The notes under the pieces were generated by a model, which searched no databases, had not been told where the DNA came from, and saw only the letters and a program-made list of their open reading frames with translations. DNA of 64,000 nt from Colocasia esculenta (Eukaryota; Streptophyta; Magnoliopsida; Alismatales; Araceae), in NCBI GenBank assembly GCA_014218235.1, contig CM024760.1, positions 70,124,961 to 70,188,960 of the forward strand. The letters are read 5' to 3'. Positions 47,121 to 58,330 of this stretch are shown here, one piece after another. The translations under genes and the position numbers were made by a program. How positions within the stretch are numbered: the stretch's first letter is position 1; the number at the start of each line of letters is the position of its first letter.

Positions 47121-50100
47121 TGTGACGGCCCTCATTATACCGGTACGGTTATACCAACCCACGTCGGTATAGCGAGCATCATCATAGTGCGACATTTACT
47201 CAAACGATACGAACAGCTGAGATACAAGCGAATATACAACAGAGTAGCGGAAATAAAAGACAACTGTCTTCATTTATTCATCATCCACATTAAACATACA
47301 TGGAATTTGCAATTAACATTAAAGAACTTAAAAGTTCACATAATTAAATTGCTGAAAATTAAGTACATAGATGTCCACACTTATACAATGTTCTCATGAT
47401 AGTTCTAGTACAATGTCACTTTACATACTATGAAATCACAAAAGGGGTACAACTGCTCCAACAGTCTAATCCCCGCGCTCGAAGTCCATCTCCACCGTCT
47501 CCTCCAACGGTGCCACGTCACCAACTACACCTGTACGCCGAAGCAAGAAGTGAGTCTTAAAGACTCAGCAAGCAACACTACTCATAACATACACGTATAA
47601 GTCATAGCGGTTTCTATATGCACATTCACCATTTTCAACACATGGCATGCTAGACATTTGAAAGTTTCAACCTATCATGAATGTTTTACAATTTAATACA
47701 TGGATCATGCTTTCAGATTTCTAAGAATAAAACTTACCTATCACATGCTTTCTATTCAATTTACTCATGAAATTTTGCTTTTAAAGAACCAAGACATGAG
47801 AGCTACTAACATGAACACTGTGCATAAATGAAGGGAAAACACAACTAGCATGGACTTTACATGTTCTTAAGCACATACATAGACATTTTCACATGCTTTA
47901 AGTTGCTGGTTCCACATGGTTTAATGGCTGTAAACCTACACATGAGAGCTACAATGTTGTTTAAAACATACCATGTGAACAACCAATCATACCATTTTGT
48001 ACACGTGCTCATCAATTACCCCTAACATGGATTCTAGACATTTTTGCACATGTAAACATGATGATCACAACATGAAATTACTGATTTCACATGGTTTCAG
48101 ATTTGTCTCACATGGATCTCAATGTCATATTCTCATATTTTTAGTTTCACATTTTCTTACACAAGTTTCCAATTCACATGGTTGCACTTTACACATACAC
48201 ATTTCACATTGTTCACTTACACATTAACACATGAACACATACACATTACACATTACACATTTTAGGTGCCGTGACACATAGTCCAAACCACCAAAGAAGG
48301 ACATATACACATCACATTACACATAGACGCCATCTAGGCATTACAATGGCGACCCTTGGATTGCGCAGACCGGGAGAACAAGTCTCCACCCTAACCAGTG
48401 GTACTTGTCCACCTCCAGGATTTCCCCCTAATGCCCTTAGGGTCACTTACACATTGAACTTTCTCAGGGGGACTTTTCCCTGATACAGTTCCACTGCCCT
48501 CTACGGAAGCAGTGTCACATTGGCACAATTTACACATTACACATTTTACGATTTAAGCACTTAGTTTAGCACATGACACTCACACTTTATTCACTTTATC
48601 TCTCTCATTCACATGCCTCTGTTTTCCTAACATGACACTACAGATTTTAGGAGTTTAACACACAGTAAATTCACCAATCAGGTCGGGTTTAAACGATATC
48701 TAATCACTTTACGATGACATGCATAAACTTTTACATTTAACATGGAAAAAGTGCATAACTCCATATATCCTGGTCCAAATGACCTGAAAATTTAACCACA
48801 TGCTATTTTTGGGTTCAAGATCATACATTCAATTTTTCAGATTTTCTGAGCTAAATAGAATTTACAGAAAATCAAATACCTATTTAGCATGCCATTCATA
48901 ATTTAAGTTGACATGGAGTTTAACACCATCATACATTTTTGCCACTTACTGTCTGAACAGAGACTATGTTATATGCATGATCTGAAAATACAGAATTTCC
49001 CTAAATCATACAACCATGGATCGATCACAACAATTCTTTCTTGCATGCCTTTTTATTTATCGAACTGAAATTAATAGCAATTATGCAAGCATGGACAATT
49101 ATCAGAATTGAGTACACATATCTGATCCACTAACTTCATGATCTGACAAAACTTAGGGCACTCAGACTAGTCCTAATCATGCAACAGTAGGTTGACAAGA
49201 TTATCAATAATCATGCTTGAAATTTCATGGGAGAATAATTTCTAACATTCACCACCACACATCACACTCATCCACACACCACATTTAACAGTATACATAG
49301 TGTATAGGGTTACCATATATCCTCATCACGAAAATCATACCGAAATAGTTGTATAGGAAGGGCAGAACAGGTCACTGTTCTGTCCAGATGAACTTGCGGC
49401 GGCGGTCTCTGGCCGCTAACTCAGTGTCAGCGGCATAGTCGATGGACGCCAAGCATAATCTCAGCGTCCAGTGACCTTGCCGTCAATCAGGTCTGTGCAG
49501 AACACAGACCCGAGCCCTCAAGTTGGGGTGAATTTGGGGGTCAAGGACACGAAGCAAAATACACCAAAAATGCTAAAACCGTCCTAGACTCATACGGGAA
49601 CCTTATGGTAGGGCACTTGCCTTTTAGAAATTGCTCCAATGGATCTAAGGTGCTGGTGAAGCCCTCCTTGGGCAGTCCCAAGAAGGTGCAGAACGTCCTC
49701 CAAGATCTCCTTCCTCCGGCTCCTGGATGATCTCCACAGCAAGGAAACGTCGGGGAGGTCTTCTCCTTCAGTCCAGCTAGCTTCTTGTCGAGGAAGATGG
49801 CCGGATCCAGCTTCAGTGGGTCAGATTCTTGGGTGCAAAGTGGGGTTTCCTCACAGCTCAGAAGCTAGGGTTTTTCCTCTTGTTTCTCTCTTGCAAAGGG
49901 TCAAGAGAGGGCTCGGGAAGACAGATCCGGGTTCAGACATAAGGGGAGGTCTCTCTCCCACTCACAAGGTGACAAGATGGCTCTCAGAGCCGTTGGGGAC
50001 AGCTCCCCAATGGGTGAGCTCCCTTGTTTCCGAAATTTCTGGCTCTGCAACGCATGCAGGTCAGAGAAATCGGCGTCCACATCGTTAGACGCCAAGATTA

Positions 50101-50404
50101 GTGTTGGCGTCCATGGCTGGACGATGACACCACCTCAACGTCCTGGTATTGACGCCAATCTGGCGTTCGGCCAGAACTCTAAAATATGTAGAAAACCATG
50201 CATACCATGCATATATACATGCAATATGTATATGGTAGTGTATCCATACTATCACCATTCAATACATGCATTATTTACATTTAGTATAGACACATGCACA
50301 CATAATTATACTAATTAATACGTACGTAATATGTATATACATACACAAGCACAAATATACATACACAAATACAAATAATGCGACGGAATTTTGAGGGCCT
50401 TACA
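47121..50404 (-). mobile_element. Solo LTR of the Tekay-like family inside the MULE
   Basis: Borders TGTGACGGCC at 47121 and GGGCCTTACA ending at 50404 (3284 bp), with a perfect TSD TTTTC at 47116-47120 and 50405-50409. On the minus strand it matches the LTR at 31774-35073 closely, including the block around GACTTGTTCTCCCGGTCTGC. It splits the Ulp1-type gene and lies only 30 bp of MULE sequence away from the copia-like insertion. Confidence 0.9.
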
Positions 50405-51210
50405 TTTTCTTACATGTAGAGATTTCATGTTCAATGGCACTGTGGAAGGATACGAGATTTTCCTCTCGTTTAATGACATCCGGGAGCTATTGTTCGCGAG
50501 GGAGAGCGAATCGGTCGTAATTGACTGCTACGTCAACGCTTACTTGTTTCTCCCCCGTGAAGAGAACCCAGACATTTTTTTTGAATTTTGGATATGTGGG
50601 AGCCGCTTTAAAGGGTTATGTCCAATCGTGCAAAGACGATAAGAGCAAGGAACAACATTTCGATTACGCTTCGGGAAATTGGACCGCGCCCCAAATGAAT
50701 TCGACCTCATCTTCTCCCCCATGCACGTTGGAACGAACCATTGGGATCTTTTGGTCATCCACATTAAGGAAAAAGAGTTCCACGTGTACGACTCATTACG
50801 AAACAAAGATCGTCGTGACATTCCACAATATGTAAGTGTAGTGTGTTACATATAATGCTTACATTCGTTACAGAGCGTGAGCACTTGTGTTACATACGTA
50901 ACAGTAACATTAAATCTACATTAAGTTGTTGGAACTCTTTTCTCATTCTCTCATGCAGGTGGAGGAACTTAAAAGATACCTGAAGGGCAAGCACATAGAT
51001 GCAGATAAATGGCCGCTACGCTACCCCGACCCATGCCCACAACAAGGATCGGGAGACGACTGCGGCATTTTCACTTGTAAATACATGGAATGTCTAGCAC
51101 GTAGGGACATTCAAGATTTGCCCTTCAGTCAGGATGACATGCCTTACGTGCGAGCAAAGTTCGCCCTCTACTTCATCAAAGCGTACTTCAATGCACAAGA
51201 ACGTTCATAG
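50405..51210 (+). pseudogene. Ulp1-type MULE gene, 3' half (C48 cysteine protease domain)
   Basis: The first exon, about 50405-50831, encodes VEGYEIFLSFNDIRELLFAR and VNAYLFLPREENPDI, then shifts frame at a run of eight T (50575-50582) and again near 50690. It goes on with FDLIFSPMHVGTNHWDLLVI, whose His (50739) is the catalytic His, and KEFHVYDSL with the catalytic Asp (50790). After an intron (GTAAGTG at about 50832 to TCATGCAG at 50958) the last exon encodes VEELKRYLKGK, PQQGSGDDCGIFTCKYMECL with the oxyanion Gln and catalytic Cys (51061), and ends at 51210. Ulp1 proteases remove SUMO; transposon copies may serve other roles. Confidence 0.8.
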
Positions 51211-51239
51211 TGTATACAACTGAAGGAGAAGAACTGTCG

Positions 51240-51730
51240 CACATACTAATTCCTAACCAGTGTAATGATACTTGTTGTACAGTCTTTACCTATTGTTGTT
51301 ATAGTATACATGATACGAGGTTACAGTTGGAGAAGTACAGTCTTACAATTGAGAAGTACAATCTTACAGTTGGAGAATCCTGTTACAGTCTTTACCTATA
51401 CTTTTATAGTATACATGATAGGAGGTTACAGTTTGAGAACACATTATTACATTATAAGTTGAAATCTGTTACAGTACTTACCTATTCTCATTATAGTATA
51501 CATGCTATCAGGTTACAGTTCGAGCAGTACATCGTTCCTTTAGCTTTGACCGCACACCTACAACTACAATATTACAATATACGTACAAACCTGTTACAAT
51601 AGTTGCATATTCTCATTACAGTATACATGATACGAGGTTACAGTGAGACCACTACAGTCTTACCGTTACTATTACAGTAGCGTCCTAATCCTGTTACAAT
51701 ACATGCTAGCATGTTACAGTATACGTTTGC
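51240..51730. repeat. TTACAG array downstream of the Ulp1-type gene
   Basis: About eleven TTACAG copies in 490 bp, within loose units of about 60-100 bp that read GTTACAGT…CTTACC…ATAGTATACATGATA…GAGGTTACAGTT. Confidence 0.75.
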
Positions 51731-51811
51731 CTTTGCATAATAGAGATCAGATACAAGCCCACAGAAGACTGCATAAAAGGAAAAAGATATATTGCATAAA
51801 CAAGCACCGTT

Positions 51812-52062
51812 ACAATCTAAACTCCATAACCCGATCACTCGGTGGTGGAAAAAGGGTATTCGTGGTGGAGGGAGGGGAGGAGGAGGAACGGGCGGGATGG
51901 GAGGGGAGGAGGAGGAACGGGCGGGATGGGAGGGGAGGGGAGGAGGAGGAGGAATGGGCCGGGGAGGGAGGGGAGAGGAGGAACGGGCTGGGGAGGGAGG
52001 GGAGGGAGGGGAGGGAGAGGAACCACTTACAATCTAAACTCCCTAACCCGATTACTCGGTGG
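51812..52062. repeat. G-rich minisatellite flanked by a short direct repeat
   Basis: Units such as GGAGGGGAGGAGGAGGAACG repeat at about 51860-52022. The same short segment, TTACAATCTAAACTCC then CTCGGTGG, lies on both sides (51812-51845 and 52027-52062). It looks like an expansion at the inner edge of the right TIR. Runs of GGGG could form G-quadruplexes. Confidence 0.7.
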
Positions 52063-52349
52063 ACGCGGGAGGGGAGGAAGAGGAACGGCCCGGGGAGGGA
52101 CCAGAGGAAGGTGAGGAACAGATGTGTTCTGCCCTAGGGCCGATGTCAGGGAGGATGTTGGTGAGGCCCTTGTGGTGGTACAGCCGAGAGGCTTTCTGTA
52201 AAGCCATGTTCCACCCGATGTAAAAACCCTTCCAGTAGTCGGGGCTGTAGGTCGACGGCGATGGTGGAGCCTGTGGCGCCGGGGGCGACGGTGGCACCGT
52301 GAGGCAGGTGCCTTGCCATCCCTTGGGGGGCACGGTTAGATGTAAGCAT
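52052..52349 (-). pseudogene. Small TIR-encoded protein, right copy
   Basis: The ATG at 52349, in TTATTTACAG-ATG context, matches the left-copy ATG. Two one-base deletions near the start (relative to the left TIR) put the rest in another frame. The frame ending at 52052 holds the same core, DYWKGFYIGWNMALQKASRL, then KGLTNILPDIGPRAEHI and a Ser/Pro-rich tail, with no internal stop over about 90 codons. The product is unrecognised. It points inward, like the left copy. Confidence 0.5.
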
Positions 52350-52783
52350 CTGTAAATAAAGAGGAAAGAAGACGAGCAAGAAAGACAAGAAGAAGAAGAC
52401 TCAGAGAAGCTTGTGAAGGATGAGGCCCTCAGTTCCTTTTATAGTTGTGAAGAACGGTTCACGGGCCTTCAAAAGCACCTGTGTAAGTCATTACAATGCT
52501 AGCTGTAACAGTTCTCCGCACGCTATGTAACAACAACTTCCCATCGTTCAGACTGGATAGGACGTGGGATTGGAAAGGACGGAAGGGTAAGACGGGAATG
52601 AGAAAAAGAGACGGAGGACAACGAGACGGAAAATCGTGCGTGGAAGGTCGTAAATGGTGACGTGTGAAAAGCATAGACTGAAAATTAAATCGGACGAAAG
52701 GATGGACTTTACGTTTACTAGTATTCTGACAGGGACGAAGAAAAAGTACCAGCCTCTGACAGGGACCCCCAATTAATTTTCCC
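52055..52783 (-). repeat. Right terminal inverted repeat of the MULE
   Basis: Inverted counterpart of 35327-36110. It ends GGGACCCCCAATTAATTTTCCC at 52783, with the CTGACAGGGAC subterminal motif appearing twice (about 52727 and 52757) as in the left TIR. Confidence 0.85.
52435..52443 (-). promoter_or_regulatory. TATA box in the right TIR
   Basis: CCTTTTATAG, the inverted match of CTATAAAAGG at 35701-35710, at the same distance from the shared ATG. It points toward the inside of the MULE. Confidence 0.6.
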
Positions 52784-52850
52784 TATTATTAATAGCAGAT
52801 TTGAAGGTATACGTAATTTTCTCCTTTCTACAAATGACAATTGAGATGAA

Positions 52851-55092
52851 ATGGTGTATGAGTCCCAAACTCGGTGCCTACATGCAACCGCCGACGCACC
52901 TCCAACCCGGTCGGCGGCCCCCGATACCCCTCGCCACTCCCGGCAGCCGCCTGCGCGGCGACCAGCCCGGTCCTTTCTCCATCTCCTCGGTATCTGCCGG
53001 GGCGTGGGCCAGGTGCGCCCCCTTCTTGCGCGGCTTATCCTCACCGGTCAGCTCGGCGGCGCCGCCATTCTCCGCCACCTGGTGGAGTTCCTCACCCGCT
53101 CCACCGAGGACCCGCCCTCTCTGGAATTCTGTCGCCTCCTCTCCTTCCATTACTTCCATCGTGTCCCCACTTCCGCCACATTCTTCTACAATAATCTCAT
53201 CAGGGCCTATTCCAAGAGCAGATGGCCGCGTGAGGCCATGGCCACCTTCACCCAGATGCTCTATGGTGGCTTCCTGCCGGATAACTTTACCTTCCCTTTC
53301 CTCGCCGTTGCCGTCGCAAAGATCTCCCTGCGAGAAGGCGGGTTGACGCACGGCCAGGTACTTCGACGGGGTTTTGGTGCGGATGTGTACGTCGTGAACA
53401 CTTTGATTAGCATGTATGCGGCATTTGACGACATGGGCTCAGCTCAGAAGGTGTTCGACGCGAGTGCAACCGTGCTGGATGTTGTTTCGTGGAACACGAT
53501 CATCAATGGCTACGTGAAAGCTGGTTGCGTGCGCATTGCCCGGAAGATGTTCGACCAAATGCCTGAGAGGAATGAGGTATCTTGGAGCGCTATGATTGCT
53601 GGCTATGCGGGGTCTGGGGAGCTGGATTCGGCACAATCCTTGTTTGACCGGATGCCCATGGCAGGAGGTAGGAACATTGTCACCTGGAACTCGATGGTCT
53701 CGGGGTTTGCTGGACAGGGCCTCTTGCCATTGGCTCGAAAATTCTTTGATGATATGCCGGAGAAAAATATGGTCTCATGGAATGCCATGATCTCAGGGTA
53801 TGCTCTTAACGGGGAGATGCATGCCGCAAGGGCATTGTTCGATGAGATGCAGATAAGGATGTCATCTCGTGGAGTTCCATGATCTCAGGTTATGTGCAGA
53901 GCAACTATTATAGAGAAGCGCTAGAACTATTCAAGCAGATGCAGCTGGAGAGGAATGTAAGACCCAATGAAGTAACTATGGTGAGTTTGCTATCCGCATG
54001 TGCTCATCTTGCGGCACTGGATCAAGGGAAGTGGATCCATGCTTATGTTGACAGGAACCAGATGAGGTTAGACAGTGAAGATAACCTAGGTGCTGCATTG
54101 ATTGATATGTACGCAAAATGTGGGAGTATGGATTCAGCAATGAAAATTTTTAGGACCTTACGTCAGAGAAATGTTTCAGTATGGAATGCTTTGATCACAG
54201 GACTAGCGATTAAGGGGTTAGCTTCTGAATCCCTTGGCATCTTTGAGGAGATGCAAAATTCAGGAACAAAGCCCAATGACATAACATTTGTTGGGTTGTT
54301 AATGGCGTGCACCCATGGAGGACTGGTAAATAAGGGTCGTCAGTACTTCATGAGCATGTCTACCATTTATGGAATTCAGCCTGAGTTGAAGCACTATGGC
54401 TGCCTGGTAGATCTTCTGGGAAGAGCAGGTTTGCTGGAAGAGGCAGAAGAGATCATCCGAGCAATGCCAATGAAGCCAGATGTGATGGTATTGGGAGCTT
54501 TACTTGGTGCTTGCAGGATTCACAGAAATGTTCATGTTGCAGAAAGACTCGAAGTGGATGTTCTCAAACTAAAATCTGAGGAAGCTGGTTGTCATATATT
54601 GCTTTCAAATATATATGCTGCTGCAGGTAGATGGATTGATGCTTCTGAAATTAGAGGCATGTTGAAGAGTAAAGGCATGAAAAAAGTACCAGGGTCTAGT
54701 TCACTTGAAATAGATGGGGTTATATATGAGTTTGTTGCAGGAGATCGTTCACATGAAGAAACATATGAAATATATCAGTGGCTGGATCAGACAGGCTGGA
54801 AGCTGAAATCTGATGGATATTGCCAGCCACAGAGGAAGTCTTGCTGGATTTAAATGAAGTAGAAAAGGAGGGCTGCCTGTCATGGCACAGTGAAAAGCTT
54901 GCTATTGCATTTGCTTTTCTTCAATCTACCCAATCAGTTATTAGAATTGTTAAGAATTTGAGGACCTGCGGTGATTGCCACTCATTTATGAAATACATCT
55001 CAAAGTCTTTTTCACGTGAGATTCTGGTCAGAGATAGGATTCGTTTCCACCATTTTGTTGGGGGATCCTGTTCTTGCAAAGATTATTGGTAG
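52851..55092 (+). pseudogene. PPR protein of the PLS class with E and DYW domains; two frameshifts
   Basis: Intronless. The ATG at 52851 opens an Ala/Pro/Arg-rich, transit-peptide-like N-terminus (organelle targeting is inferred). PLS-type repeats follow (FYNNLIRAYSKSRWPREA, VVSWNTIINGYVKAG, EVSWSAMIAGYAGSGELDSA, NMVSWNAMISGYALNGEM, NVSVWNALITGLAIKGLA), then E motifs and the DYW deaminase domain. Its HSEKLAIAFA box, CGDC pair and final GSCSCKDYW are intact. In this class the protein binds an organelle transcript and edits a C to U. One base is missing near 53860 (EMQ then DKDVISW) and one near 54818 (SDGY then PATEEVLLDL). The total fits a usual DYW protein of about 745 aa, so these may be real mutations or assembly errors. 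Confidence 0.85.
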
Positions 55093-57059
55093 AATTGCCT
55101 CTAACACTGTGTAGGTATTACCTTATATGTTATTTCTTGGAACTATGATGACTGAAGTAAAGAACTGCATCTTTGTGGTGGCTGGAGTACACCCTTGAAG
55201 GTGACATAGATTGTCTAGTACAAGATGAGAAGGCATAGATCATTTTTGCTAATCCTCGACCGAGATGACCTGAATAAGTGGGATGATGAATAGCAAACCA
55301 ACCGAGTTGAAGGCTCTTGAAAATTGCAGGTTGGAGAGGGGGATAGACTGAATTCCAAGTATCATCTTACCCAAGGTGTCCTTCACAAGGCGTTCTGCTC
55401 TTTTTTGTTGACATTGTCCGATTCACATGCCATATTGGCTTATTGGAAGAAGAGAACTTACGAAGAAGGTAGCATTTGCAACTACTGGCACATGTTTTGG
55501 CATTTAGAGTAAAGAGTAACTTCATGAACTTCATCTCTCTTTCACACCAGACATAAGTGTTCTAATATGTGCTATGTGGTGATTACTCATTACCTCCACT
55601 AAGCTTCTATATGTAGACGATGCTTATCAAAGCAGCTAAAGCTTATGTCTATGATATGAATACAACTGCACATGCACCATCTGAAGAAACTTGTTCATTA
55701 ATGGTATGGAGTTGATGTTAGAAATTCTTTTCAGTTCCACCTTCTACAACTTGAATTAAGTCAATTCTGATGGACGTTTCTTTAATTCCAGGTGCTTAAT
55801 ACTTATTTGCCTTGAACTTCTTATGTTGGCTTCACACAAAGTTGGTAGAACTTCAGAGAAGAAATAAGGGACAGGTTCGAGCAGAACCATCAACTATTCT
55901 TCCCAGAACTCATGGTGCTAGTCCTTGCAGCTTTCTCTGCAGATTTCTTTAGCTCGTAAGGTGTCTTCTTTGTTCTTTCGATTTACGCATTTCTATTTCT
56001 TGAGTGTACTTTTGTAATTCCTAGAATTGTATAGATAATAAGGACTTGTTCGGGAACATGAAGTAGACAATCAGTATATTGGCAGAATACATTAATTCCC
56101 TTGTACAACAAAAAAAGAAGATTATGGGAGAATCTAGGATTGGATAGGAGCTGACCTCTAAATGTGCTGCATCATCCATTTGGAATCTGGGGAAAGTTAG
56201 AAGTTCAATGATTTGAAACAGAACCTCATTTATGTGCCAAAAAATTATCGAGGTGCCTTTCTAAATCTCTATGCTCTCAAATGCAACCCAAAGTGTCATT
56301 AGAACATCATTGAGTATTGATGCTCTAAATATAAACCTTGTGGTGTTCAGCTGGGACTGCCGAAAGATTTTCTAAGACTCCTCTGACTCGAGTTATTTTA
56401 TGTATGTCAACATCCTTGTAAAATCTCTATAACCATTACTCTGCCATAGCATTATCTTCATGTGCCAACTTGTTGAATTCATATTTAAGGTGATCTATCT
56501 TGTTTCCATGTTTATATACATTCTGGAACATAGAGTTCTTGGGTTCAAATCCTGCACCCTTTAGAAGTTGAATGACTTTTAAGAAAATAGAAAGATATAA
56601 GAGTAGTTAGAAAAACAAATATCTAAAATATAGGACTTATGCTTTTGCTTCGTCTGGGAGTTTCCTTCTCACCATTCTTCTCCTCAGTATTATCTTCCTC
56701 ATTGTTAATCTTTTTCCTGTCAATCTGCAGTCAACCTAGGATCTGGAAATCCAAATCCTGAGAGATATGACTAAACTTTCCACTCTGCTATCTGGCTGAT
56801 GATCTATGCAAATCTGTAACATGAATGCCACATAGATGCAGTTGGTGGCATGAGAGAAGCACGGAGTCAGCTTCCTGATGTACGGAAGGAGATTTACTTT
56901 TCAAGAGAGTTATAGTGCAAGGAGTTGACAGCTCACGACAGTAATATCTAGATGGAGTTATTGTCGGTGGGCTCAAAGATATATGAAATCACACTGACTT
57001 TTGTCTACAATATTTGGTGGGCTTTATTTGTAATTTTCTAATAAATAATTCTAGGTATA
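55093..57059. other. No gene recognised downstream of the PPR gene
   Basis: The first few hundred bases are probably the PPR 3' region. The rest is AT-rich with only short frames (55324-55512 and 56788-56976) that have no domain. I saw no TSD-flanked insertion here. Confidence 0.5.
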
Positions 57060-57142
57060 AACTCTACAATCTGTTTTTTTTTTTTGAAAGTGGGTAGTAC
57101 CACTAGTATATAATGAAAAGAGAATGAACTCTACAATCTGTT
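57060..57142 (-). mobile_element. Tiny 5'-truncated LINE- or SINE-like insertion
   Basis: The 16-bp sequence AACTCTACAATCTGTT occurs perfectly at 57060-57075 and 57127-57142. Between them are 51 bp that start with a T run (a poly-A tail on the minus strand). This is the form left by target-primed reverse transcription that stopped after about 40 bases. Confidence 0.6.
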
Positions 57143-57150
57143 ATTTAGGC

Positions 57151-57278
57151 ATTGATCCTCCTACTCTCAATATTTTTTCTTAAACCCTAGAATTATGTGT
57201 CTGTTCTTTCCAAGGTTTCCCCCACCAAATATCTCAAAATGGTAACCTAATCATATTATGAGATGTAGGAGGATCAAT
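57151..57278. mobile_element. Possible MITE with 14-bp terminal inverted repeats
   Basis: ATTGATCCTCCTAC at 57151-57164 and its reverse complement GTAGGAGGATCAAT at 57265-57278 enclose 128 bp, flanked by GGC on both sides (57148-57150 and 57279-57281). There is no coding capacity. GGC is not a usual target for known superfamilies, so the class is unknown. Confidence 0.45.
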
Positions 57279-57629
57279 GGCTGCATGTATGTCTTTGATG
57301 TTGGGTTTATGGCTAGCCGACGAGTCAACAGGGGAGGGGTGAATTGACTCCGCCAATTTAAAAACTAATCACCTACAATTTCTACTTATCTAAATAAACA
57401 CTTTTGCACAGCGGAATGCTTAGAACTTTTAGATGAAACCCGCGAGACCAACTATCCTATTGCGTATGTAGAATGGAGGAAGAAGAGAAAGAAACAAATC
57501 ACAGTGCACAGTAGGATATTTAGATAGTTTGGCACATACCCATGCGACCTATGTTCACCCCTCACAACTGTGAGGCTCACACTATCTTGTATTGTGGGTT
57601 ATCATCATCATCATCAGAGCCTTATCCCA

Positions 57630-58325
57630 TTATTTGGGGTCGGCTACATGAATCCTTTTCCGCCAAAGATTTCTATCAAGCGTTATAGTCGTGTTTAAAC
57701 TCAAGAAGTCCAAGTCCTTCCTAATAACATCGCACCATCTCATTTTAGGCCTTCCCCTAGCTCTTTTACTAGTATCCACTAAAATTTGATCACATCTTTT
57801 ATCCGGCGCCGAGTTAGGGCGATGGTACACGTGCCCAAACCACCAAGTCTATTTTCTCTCATTTTTCTATCAATTGGAGCTATCCCCAAATCCTCACGGA
57901 AGCGCTTATTCCTAATCTTATCTTTCTTAGTCTTATCACACTTCCATCTCAGCATCCTCATCTCTGCTACACATATTTTGTTAACGTGTTTCTTTCGCAC
58001 TGCCCAACACTCGGTGCCATATAATAAAGCAGGCCTCACTGCTGTTCTATAAAACTTTCTTTTAAGTTTCACTGGTATACGACGATCGCAGAGGACTCTT
58101 GATGCACATCTCCATTTTAGCCAGCCTGCCTTAATCCTATGTGCCGCATCGTCATAAATCTCCCCATTCTCTTGGATGATAGATCCCAAGTATCGAAAGC
58201 TACTACTCTTAGAAATATCTTGTCCATCAATTTGAACCATATCTCCTTGAAGCACCCTTTGATTACTATAATTACAATGCATAAACTCAGACTTACTCCT
58301 AATTTTAAAACCTTTAGACTCCAAA
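57630..58325 (-). pseudogene. RTE LINE reverse transcriptase, C-terminal part
   Basis: Two minus-strand frames (57779-58324 and 57630-57830) give the RTE thumb and C-terminal region: SKSEFMHCNYSN, DGQDISKSSSFRYLGSIIQE, HRIKAGWLKWRCASRVLCD, RPALLYGTECWAVRKKH, AEMRMLRWKCDKTKKDKIRN and GRPKMRWCDVIRKDLDFL. The frame changes near 57800. The sequence continues directly from the RT core at 61476 once the inserted LTR element is taken out. Confidence 0.85.
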
Positions 58326-58330
58326 GCATG

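Larger units (their letters stand above)
35327..52783. mobile_element. Mutator-like element (MULE) with long TIRs, transposase and Ulp1-type gene
   Basis: The ends are inverted repeats: left GAGAAAATTAATTGGGGGTC from 35327, right its reverse complement ending at 52783 (GGGAAAATTAATT read inward). The flanking 9-mers TATAATTTA (35318-35326) and TATTATTAA (52784-52792) agree at 7 of 9 positions, compatible with an old 9-bp TSD. The total is 17457 bp; without the later LTR insertions it is about 10.4 kb. Inside are a minus-strand MULE transposase, a plus-strand Ulp1-type gene starting close to it, arrays of a short motif, and a small gene copy in each TIR. KAONASHI-type Ulp genes inside MULEs are known from Arabidopsis and other plants. 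Confidence 0.85.

Noticed and set aside
35318..52792. A perfect 9-bp TSD of the MULE
   Set aside because: Only 7 of 9 bases match (TATAATTTA and TATTATTAA), so I report it as compatible but not proof.
55324..55512. Small gene after the PPR gene
   Set aside because: 62 codons, no domain, no conserved feature; probably 3' region.
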